From an uncultured Eubacteriales bacterium (GTDB lineage Bacteria > Bacillota > Clostridia > UBA1381): DNA of 9,680 nucleotides. The stretch covers positions 1-9,680 of the forward strand of contig USPO01000041.1 in NCBI GenBank assembly GCA_900556575.1, written 5' to 3'. Positions 1-5,402 of the stretch are shown piece after piece. The first letter of the stretch is position 1. Each line of letters begins with the position of its first letter. The notes below the pieces were generated by a model. The model saw only the letters and a program-made list of their open reading frames with translations, ran no database searches and had not been told where the DNA came from. The position numbers and the translations under genes were made by a program.

Positions 1-878
1 TTTATTGACAGTGCCGCCGTCCGCTGCTGCCCCTGTGAGCCGTAGAGCCTTGCTTCTTTGCCATTAATACGGATATTCATATTATCCCTCTGTACTCCGA
101 TAAGAGCGGAAGAAAATAATATTTCCCTATCTGTATTGGCCTCAAATTTCTCCAAAAGCTCTTCCTGACTTCCGATGTTCTCTGCCTTTATGCTCGGTAC
201 ATATTCAAGTTCAAGTTCTTCTCCGCAAATCTCCTTTTGAATCTCTGCCGCAAAACTGTTTAAGGACTCCAAAAATTCGGCTCTGTATTTCATAATCAAT
301 GCACCCTTTTCCGCAAGCGCCATATTCCAAACCGTCAGGAGCGATTCCGCCGCCTTATCATTCGGCTTAATCTGCTTTAAAAGGCTGTTCTTCTGTGCAA
401 GTGCCTGACTATACTCTGTAAGAGTTATTAAATACTTGGGATAAAGCTGACTCAACGCCGCATCTATAAAATGCCTGCGAAAGGACGGCGAACCCTTTAC
501 CAAATCTAAATCTTCCGGCGAAAACATAACAACATTCAGATAACTCATAAGCTTTGAAAGTTTTTTTATCGGTACTGAATTGATCCAAACAGACTTTTTA
601 CCGCTCCCATGCTTGTTCAGCCTTATTTTTGCATTATATTCACGGTCGGAATCTTCAAATTCGATTTCAAGCTGTGATGTATCCTCTCCGAATTTTATTA
701 ATTCTTTATCCGATTTTGCACGGTGACTTCTGCCCTGTGCAAACATATACACAGCCTCAAGTATATTTGTCTTTCCCTGTGCATTGTCACCGTAAATTAC
801 ATTCGTCAATGGCGAAAATTCAAAACTCGCTTCCGAATAATTGCGAAAGTTTTTTAGCTTTAATGAATTTATATGCAT
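1..878 (-). CDS. recF: RecF, DNA replication/repair ATPase (C-terminus beyond window)
   Basis: RecF is an SMC-like ABC ATPase that binds DNA at gapped or stalled forks and, with RecO and RecR, helps load RecA. The visible 292 codons start at the ATG at 878 and run off base 1. Seen in the sequence: an N-terminal strand reading MHINSLKLKNFRNY, the Walker A loop GDNAQGKT at residues 30-37, the family motif FSPEDLDLVKG at 119-129, and the ABC signature YGSQGQQRTAALS at 279-291. Walker B and the D-loop should lie in the missing last 70 or so residues, since RecF proteins are usually about 360-370 aa. The start overlaps the stop of yaaA (TAATG), and AGGAA lies just upstream inside the yaaA end, so translation is probably coupled. 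The segment usually read as GPHRDD is GVQRDN here (261-266). Identification is firm. Confidence 0.97.
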   Translation of the reverse strand, partial: MHINSLKLKNFRNYSEASFEFSPLTNVIYGDNAQGKTNILEAVYMFAQGRSHRAKSDKELIKFGEDTSQLEIEFEDSDREYNAKIRLNKHGSGKKSVWINSVPIKKLSKLMSYLNVVMFSPEDLDLVKGSPSFRRHFIDAALSQLYPKYLITLTEYSQALAQKNSLLKQIKPNDKAAESLLTVWNMALAEKGALIMKYRAEFLESLNSFAAEIQKEICGEELELEYVPSIKAENIGSQEELLEKFEANTDREILFSSALIGVQRDNMNIRINGKEARLYGSQGQQRTAALSI

Positions 879-1108
879 TATTCCTGACCGACTGTTATTT
901 CAACGGTTTCATCCTGAAATTCTACTGTTACTTTATCTCCGGCACGAACCTTCTTGCCTCTCATTTCGCACGGCTGACCGTTAAACTCAACAATTCCCTC
1001 CTGAACCATAGCCTTAGCATCAGCTCCGTTCTCGGCAAGACCGGAGAACTTCAGGAGCTGATCAAGCTTTATATATTCTGTATTTATGTTTATATCTAAT
1101 TTCTGCAT
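878..1108 (-). CDS. yaaA: S4-domain RNA-binding protein YaaA (RlbA family)
   Basis: A 76-aa protein made almost wholly of one S4 RNA-binding fold. Seen: the S4 core IKLDQLLKFSGLAENGADAKAMVQEG-type pattern (residues about 13-38), followed by VEFNGQPCEMRGKKVRAGDKV, the usual loop with Gly-Lys-Lys and the closing strand. Family members of about 70 aa sit directly before recF in many Bacillota; a role in ribosome assembly has been suggested for the B. subtilis protein, but the biochemical role is not settled. The ATG at 1108 has an AAGGA site 7 nt upstream that overlaps the stop codon of rel by one base. The TAA stop shares its last base with the recF ATG. Rel, YaaA and RecF are therefore almost certainly cotranscribed and coupled in translation. 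What differs from the usual setting is that rel, not dnaN, lies upstream. Confidence 0.93.
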   Translation of the reverse strand: MQKLDININTEYIKLDQLLKFSGLAENGADAKAMVQEGIVEFNGQPCEMRGKKVRAGDKVTVEFQDETVEITVGQE

Positions 1109-1115
1109 TGTTTTT

Positions 1116-1120
1116 TCCTT
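1116..1120 (-). promoter_or_regulatory. Ribosome binding site of yaaA, overlapping the rel stop
   Basis: Read on the minus strand, AAGGA lies 7 nt before the yaaA ATG, and its first A is the last base of the rel TAA stop. Ribosomes finishing rel would stop on top of this site, which favours coupled or re-initiated translation of yaaA. Confidence 0.75.
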
Positions 1121-3363
1121 TATTTATTTTCTCTCGACACATTTCTCACACCGTGTACCTGCTTAATCTTTTTGGTAAGCAACGCTAAATCCGATGTATT
1201 TCTCAATTCTATACCTATCGAAACAACGGCAATACCATTTTTTACATAAGCATTTATTGACCTAAAAGGTACTTTCAGATTGGATAAAATATTTGTTATA
1301 TCCATAATAATACCATCGCGGTCTATAACTTCAATACGCAGCATTACATCTGTAAGCGTAGCTTTAGCCATATCCCACTCTACATCAATAAATCTTCCTC
1401 TATCCTGTTCCGGAAGATTTTCAAGCTGAATATTCGGACAGCTTGCACGGTGTATGCTAACACCCTTACCCTTTGTAATAAATCCTACTATATCATCACC
1501 CGGCACAGGGCTGCAGCAGCTTGCAAGATTTACAAGGCAATTATCAATTCCTTTTACTATAATACCCTTATCTGATGTTCTCTTCGGCTGCGGACGCTGC
1601 GGCTGCTGTACCGTACCACTTTCCATAACAGATTCCATTTGCTTACGCTTTTCCTCTGCTTCGATTTCTGCCGTCCAGTTGTTCCTAAGACGCATTACAA
1701 CCTTTTGTGCCGAAATTCCGCCGTAGCCTACCGCTGCAATCAAATCATCCAGCGTATTAAATCCGTATCTCTTTGTAACAAGTTCCATCCATTCAGGTCT
1801 GAAAAGCTGCGAGCGTGTATTTCCTATTCGCCTTAACTCTCTTTCGATAAGGTCATTTCCATGTTCAATATTTTCTTCTCTTTTTTCCTTTTTAAACCAC
1901 TGATTAATCTTATTTTTCGCATTTGTTGTACGGCAAAGCTTAATCCAGTCACGGCTCGGACCATGGTTATTTGCCGTAAGTATTTCTACTATCTCACCAT
2001 TTTGAAGTACATAGCTGTTCGGAACGATTTTTCCGTTAACCTTAGCACCGCTCATTCTGCAGCCTACCTGTGTATGAATCAAGAATGCAAAGTCTATAAC
2101 GGTACTTCCTGCCGGCAGTGAAACAACTCTGCCTTGAGGTGTGAATACAAACACCTCATCCGCAAACAAATCACAGCGAAGCGTATTAAAGAAATCATCA
2201 GGGTCAAGCACATTCTGCTGTGTATCCAAAAGCTGACGAACCCAGCTTAATGTACTATCCATATCGCTCTTGCCTTCCTTGTACTTCCAATGTGCCGCAA
2301 TACCTTCTTCCGCTATACGGTGCATTTCATAGGTACGAATTTGAATTTCAAATGGTGTACCATTAGGTCCTATTACAGTTGTATGGAGTGATTTATACAT
2401 ATTCGGCTTAGGCATTGCTATATAATCCTTAAACCTAAGAGGAACCGGCGTATAATGCTCATGAACAAGACCCAGAACCGCATAACAGTCTGCAACTGTT
2501 TCAACAATTACACGAACCGCAAATAAATCATACAGCTCATCCATTGTTTTATTCTGTGTATACATTTTTCTGAATATGCTGTAAAAATGCTTTGCACGTC
2601 CGCTTATTTCTCCTTCTATACCAGCTTCATTGATAATATTTTTTAAATCATCCATAAGACCGGTTATGTATTTTTCACGTTCTTCTTTCTTTTGATTAAT
2701 ACTTGTTCGTATTTCCTCATACGCTATCGGGTCAAGGTATTTTAATGCCAAATCTTCAAGCTCAATCTTAATTTTTGACATACCGAGACGATGAGCAAGA
2801 GGAGCATATACATCAAGTGTTTCCTTTGAAATTAAAAGCTGCTTCTTACGCGGCATAAAATTCAGTGTACGCATATTATGAAGCCTGTCTATAAGCTTTA
2901 TTATTACGACTCTTATGTCCTTTGCCATAGCAAAAAACATTTTTCTGAGATTATCGACCTGCTGTTCCTCACGAGTATTATACTTAATTTTCTTTAGCTT
3001 TGTTACACCATCAACTAAAAGTGCTACATTGCTGCCAAAAAGCTGCTCTATATTTTCATATGAATAAGGGGTATCCTCAACAACATCATGCAACAGGCAT
3101 GCTGTAATCGTTGTTGCATCCATTGACAGCTGTGATGCTATATATGCCACCTGAACAGGATGCTCTATATACGGTGCTCCACTCTTGCGAAACTGTTCTC
3201 TGTGCGACCACTTCGCCAATCTGTAAGCAGTATAAATCATGTCTGTATTCGCCGACGGTGTATGTTCTTTTACGGAATCAATTATTTCATCAACTATCGC
3301 ATCCGTATCCGATTCATCTCTATGTTTTATTTTAGAAGGTTCAAAAATGCCGCTGCTGTTCAT
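1120..3363 (-). CDS. rel: Bifunctional (p)ppGpp synthetase/hydrolase Rel (RelA/SpoT family)
   Basis: Rel makes pppGpp/ppGpp from ATP plus GTP/GDP when uncharged tRNA is on the ribosome, and degrades it again. The ATG at 3363 gives 747 aa, the usual length. Domains in order: HD hydrolase at about 45-200 with H68, H92-D93 and D159 all present; synthetase at about 255-365 with YDLFAVRVIV, RFKDYIAMPKPNMYKSLHTT (310-329) and E339; TGS at about 402-465; helical region; a Pro/Gln-rich linker at about 580-600; a CC/zinc-finger region with C616, C617, H638, C642; and a C-terminal ACT domain at about 670-745. The RFKD motif is the RxKD form typical of bifunctional Gram-positive Rel, and the intact HD residues predict active hydrolase. 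A TTG at 3381 in frame is a worse start because it lies in the ribosome binding region. It follows recJ by 62 nt and precedes yaaA by 11 nt. Identification is very firm. Confidence 0.98.
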   Translation of the reverse strand: MNSSGIFEPSKIKHRDESDTDAIVDEIIDSVKEHTPSANTDMIYTAYRLAKWSHREQFRKSGAPYIEHPVQVAYIASQLSMDATTITACLLHDVVEDTPYSYENIEQLFGSNVALLVDGVTKLKKIKYNTREEQQVDNLRKMFFAMAKDIRVVIIKLIDRLHNMRTLNFMPRKKQLLISKETLDVYAPLAHRLGMSKIKIELEDLALKYLDPIAYEEIRTSINQKKEEREKYITGLMDDLKNIINEAGIEGEISGRAKHFYSIFRKMYTQNKTMDELYDLFAVRVIVETVADCYAVLGLVHEHYTPVPLRFKDYIAMPKPNMYKSLHTTVIGPNGTPFEIQIRTYEMHRIAEEGIAAHWKYKEGKSDMDSTLSWVRQLLDTQQNVLDPDDFFNTLRCDLFADEVFVFTPQGRVVSLPAGSTVIDFAFLIHTQVGCRMSGAKVNGKIVPNSYVLQNGEIVEILTANNHGPSRDWIKLCRTTNAKNKINQWFKKEKREENIEHGNDLIERELRRIGNTRSQLFRPEWMELVTKRYGFNTLDDLIAAVGYGGISAQKVVMRLRNNWTAEIEAEEKRKQMESVMESGTVQQPQRPQPKRTSDKGIIVKGIDNCLVNLASCCSPVPGDDIVGFITKGKGVSIHRASCPNIQLENLPEQDRGRFIDVEWDMAKATLTDVMLRIEVIDRDGIIMDITNILSNLKVPFRSINAYVKNGIAVVSIGIELRNTSDLALLTKKIKQVHGVRNVSRENK

Positions 3364-3370
3364 TGTAATT

Positions 3371-3377
3371 CCCCCTT
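3371..3377 (-). promoter_or_regulatory. Ribosome binding site that fixes the rel start
   Basis: Minus-strand AAGGGGG sits 7 nt before the ATG at 3363. A TTG codon in frame at 3381 would extend the protein by six residues, but this site would then lie inside the coding region, so the ATG is preferred. Confidence 0.8.
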
Positions 3378-3394
3378 GCAATTATTTTATTTAC

Positions 3395-3422
3395 ATTTGA
3401 CGCGGATATTTCAGAGTCAAAT
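3395..3422. repeat. Inverted repeat in the recJ-rel spacer
   Basis: ATTTGAC (3395-3401) and GTCAAAT (3416-3422) are perfect 7-nt inverted arms separated by 14 nt. The arm centres are 21 bp apart, about two helical turns. It lies just after the recJ stop and before the rel ribosome binding site. It has no run of U after it, so it does not look like a terminator. It may be a protein-binding dyad or a weak RNA stem; chance cannot be excluded in AT-rich DNA. Confidence 0.45.
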
Positions 3423-3425
3423 ATA

Positions 3426-5135
3426 TTAATTTACCTTTATATCTTTTATTATAAGCTGAACCGATTCTGTTCCCTGATAATAATTTACTTCAAGCTGAAA
3501 TGCTGCATCTATCTTTGCTCCCTGAAAAAGTTTTTCTGCATATGAACCTAATGAAAAACCTATGCAGCTAAAACTCATACCGTCCTTTACAAGTCGAAGT
3601 CGAAGATGATTATTTTCAACACCTACAGTATTAAAAAAAGCCACTTCAAGATTTTCCATAGAAAAGACAGGCTTTTCATTTCCCATTCCAAACGGTTCAA
3701 GTTTTGAAAGTACTCTTGCACATTGAAGTGTTGCCGTTTTTGGATTTATTGGGCAGTCAATCCAAAGCTTAGGTGTTTGCATTTCCTTTGTTATGAATTT
3801 ATCTGCATATTTGTTTATTTCCTCAGAAAATTTTGGTACATCTGCTATATTTATATTTAAACCTGCCGCTGCTGCATGACCTCCGAATCCGGTTAATATA
3901 TCCTCGCAGGCAGATAGCGCATCAAACAGATTAAAATCAGGTATACTTCTACCACTGCCCTTTCCATTTCCCTTTCCGTCATCGGAAATAAGTATGCAAG
4001 GTTTATAATATCTTTCATTCAATCTTGATGCTACAATTCCTATAACACCCTGATGCCAGTCTGTATTTGCAAGTACAATTACCTTTTTCTTTTCAAAATT
4101 AGGGTCTCTTGCAATCATGTCCAATGCCTGTTCAAATATCTCCTGCTCAGCATTCTGTCGCTGACGGTTCGCTGCATCAAGTTCTTTTGCCGTATTTAAT
4201 GCCTCATCATAATTATCCGAAAGCAGAAGTTCAACACCAGTTGAAGCATTATAAAGTCTGCCGGATGCATTTAGTCTCGGTGCAAGTGTAAATCCTATCG
4301 TAGATGCGCTTACAGGTGTTCTTGTTCCGGCAACTTCAAACAATGCTCGAATACCTGGGCGTGAAGGATTTTGAAGAAGCTTCAGCCCCCTGTCAACAAA
4401 TACTCTGTTTTCGTCAGTAAGCGGAACAACATCTGCTATTGTACCGATTGCAACAAGGTCTATATACTTATTAAAACAATCAGATGTTTTCTTTCCCATT
4501 GCCATTGTAACAGCAAGTATAAGCTTAAATGCAACTCCTACACCGCACAGGCTGTCAAAGGGATATTCATCATCTTCACGTTTAGGATCTAATACCGCAA
4601 CCGCATCTTCAGGAATTTTTTCCTTGCAGGTATGATGATCTGTTATTATAACATCCATTCCCTGAAGATGTGCGAATGATGTTTCTCCAACCGCCGTTAT
4701 ACCGCAGTCAACACTTATGAGGAGTTTTCTTCCCTTTTTGATAAGTTTATTTACGGCCATTATATTTATGCCATAGCCCTCGTTCTGACGTTCCGGAATA
4801 TAATACTCAACATCCGCACCGTTTGAACGCAGGAAGTCATATAATACAGCAGTCGAAGTTATTCCGTCAACATCATAATCGCCGTATACAACTATCGGTT
4901 CTTTCTTTTCCAAAGCAGCCATTATTCGTGCAACTGCCTTATCCATGTCCTTCATTTCAAGAGGATTTATTACATCACGCATAGACTTTGTAAAATATGC
5001 CTTGATTTTATCTTCTGAAATACCTCGGTTAAGCAGAATGGCAGTAATTATGGGATGAATTGAATATTTATGCGATATACGATTAATCTCTTCACGTTTA
5101 TGCTGCTTGTACTTATATTCCCATTTCTTTTCCAA
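3426..5135 (-). CDS. recJ: RecJ, single-stranded-DNA-specific 5'-3' exonuclease
   Basis: RecJ degrades single-stranded DNA from the 5' end in recombination, mismatch and gap repair, using metal ions held by DHH-family motifs. From the TTG at 5135 it is 569 aa, near the usual clostridial length. Seen: motif I VVYGDYDVDGITSTA (D86, D88, D90), SVDCG at 141-145, the DHH motif ITDHH (D166, H167, H168), LAPRLNASGRL at 285-294, GSGRS at 393-397, and the DHHA1 motif GGHAAAAGL at 418-426, followed by a C-terminal OB-like region. The open frame extends upstream to 5246, but that part is AT-rich, unlike RecJ, and contains the promoter. The TTG gives an N terminus EKKW that matches the family, has AAGAGGA 6 nt before it, and lies about 30 nt after the predicted transcript start. 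Another in-frame TTG at 5153 is less well spaced. Function is firm; the exact start is likely. Confidence 0.96.
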   Translation of the reverse strand: MEKKWEYKYKQHKREEINRISHKYSIHPIITAILLNRGISEDKIKAYFTKSMRDVINPLEMKDMDKAVARIMAALEKKEPIVVYGDYDVDGITSTAVLYDFLRSNGADVEYYIPERQNEGYGINIMAVNKLIKKGRKLLISVDCGITAVGETSFAHLQGMDVIITDHHTCKEKIPEDAVAVLDPKREDDEYPFDSLCGVGVAFKLILAVTMAMGKKTSDCFNKYIDLVAIGTIADVVPLTDENRVFVDRGLKLLQNPSRPGIRALFEVAGTRTPVSASTIGFTLAPRLNASGRLYNASTGVELLLSDNYDEALNTAKELDAANRQRQNAEQEIFEQALDMIARDPNFEKKKVIVLANTDWHQGVIGIVASRLNERYYKPCILISDDGKGNGKGSGRSIPDFNLFDALSACEDILTGFGGHAAAAGLNINIADVPKFSEEINKYADKFITKEMQTPKLWIDCPINPKTATLQCARVLSKLEPFGMGNEKPVFSMENLEVAFFNTVGVENNHLRLRLVKDGMSFSCIGFSLGSYAEKLFQGAKIDAAFQLEVNYYQGTESVQLIIKDIKVN

Positions 5136-5141
5136 TTCAAT

Positions 5142-5148
5142 TCCTCTT
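5142..5148 (-). promoter_or_regulatory. Ribosome binding site supporting the TTG start of recJ
   Basis: Minus-strand AAGAGGA lies 6 nt before the TTG at 5135. A second AGGAG-like site (AAAGGAG, about 5171-5165) lies 11 or more nt before the alternative in-frame TTG at 5153 and probably overlaps the transcript start, so it is less convincing. Confidence 0.65.
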
Positions 5149-5172
5149 AACAAATTAAAATATTCTCCTTTT

Positions 5173-5201
5173 ATTATACCATTTTTCCTTAAAAAAGTAA
5201 A
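5173..5201 (-). promoter_or_regulatory. Sigma-A type promoter of the recJ-rel-yaaA-recF unit
   Basis: On the minus strand a perfect -10 box TATAAT (5178-5173) lies 17 nt downstream of TTTACT (5201-5196), a 4-of-6 match to the -35 consensus. A better-looking TTGACT at 5206-5201 is 22 nt from the -10, which is too far. T-rich DNA upstream (about 5205-5225) could act as an UP element. The transcript should start near 5166, giving a leader of about 30 nt before the TTG at 5135. Because the -10 box falls inside the longer open frame, the longer recJ start is unlikely. Confidence 0.72.
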
Positions 5202-5328
5202 GTCAAATAAAGAAAAAAAATTTAACAAACGCAAAAAATATTTCATATTCTTTTATTTTATGGCAATGACATCAATTATTTTTATGAATTAACACAAAAC
5301 AAAAAAAATTTTAAAATTATGCAACCAA

Positions 5329-5357
5329 ATGACACTCTGAAAGATATTATATATAGA
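5329..5357 (+). promoter_or_regulatory. Possible promoter of the SLH-domain gene
   Basis: ATGACA (5329-5334; one mismatch to TTGACA) is followed after 17 nt by TATAGA (5352-5357; four of six). TATTAT (5345-5350) and TATATA (5350-5355) are alternative -10 boxes with poorer -35 spacing. The transcript would start near 5364 and carry a leader of about 40 nt. The assignment rests only on motif matching in AT-rich DNA. Confidence 0.45.
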
Positions 5358-5366
5358 AACATAAAA

Positions 5367-5383
5367 AGCGGAAAATACCCGCT
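5367..5383 (+). promoter_or_regulatory. Small 5' leader stem-loop before the SLH-domain gene
   Basis: AGCGG (5367-5371) and CCGCT (5379-5383) can pair into a five-base stem with a 7-nt loop. It would sit close to the 5' end of the predicted transcript and ends 5 nt before the AAAGGAGG site. Such a stem could protect the mRNA 5' end; no terminator or known riboswitch pattern is seen. Confidence 0.35.
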
Positions 5384-5387
5384 GTAT

Positions 5388-5395
5388 AAAGGAGG
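5388..5395 (+). promoter_or_regulatory. Strong ribosome binding site of the SLH-domain gene
   Basis: AAAGGAGG lies 7 nt before the ATG at 5403, a near-perfect match to the 16S rRNA tail. It decides the start: the ATG at 5319, in frame, lies upstream of the predicted promoter and would put this site inside the coding region and 28 residues before the signal peptide. Confidence 0.85.
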
Positions 5396-5402
5396 AATAA
5401 CA

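Larger units (their letters stand above)
5136..5402. other. AT-rich divergent control region between recJ and the SLH gene
   Basis: These 267 nt hold the recJ promoter near the recJ side and the probable SLH-gene promoter near the other. Between them are runs of A at about 5191-5196, 5213-5220, 5233-5238 and 5301-5308; the first three are spaced at roughly two helical turns, so the DNA may be curved. No RNA gene, coding region or convincing operator was recognised in 5210-5325. Confidence 0.6.

Noticed and set aside
629..1099. Plus-strand open frame of 156 codons across recF/yaaA
   Set aside because: It is the antisense of two clearly conserved genes, has no family-like motif and no good ribosome binding site.
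3384..3420. Separate promoter for rel using TTGACT (3420-3415)
   Set aside because: With a 17-nt spacer the -10 would read AATGTA; the better TAAAAT (3389-3384) is 25 nt away. Not listed as a promoter.
5173..5206. TTGACT (5206-5201) as the -35 of the recJ promoter
   Set aside because: Its spacing to TATAAT is 22 nt; TTTACT at 17 nt fits better.
5107..5292. Plus-strand 61-codon frame over the recJ start
   Set aside because: It overlaps recJ and its promoter, is low in complexity (Lys/Phe/Ile) and lacks a ribosome binding site.
5136..5402. Replication origin suggested by nearby recF and AT-rich DNA
   Set aside because: No DnaA boxes (TTATCCACA type) were noticed, and dnaA and dnaN are absent from the window.
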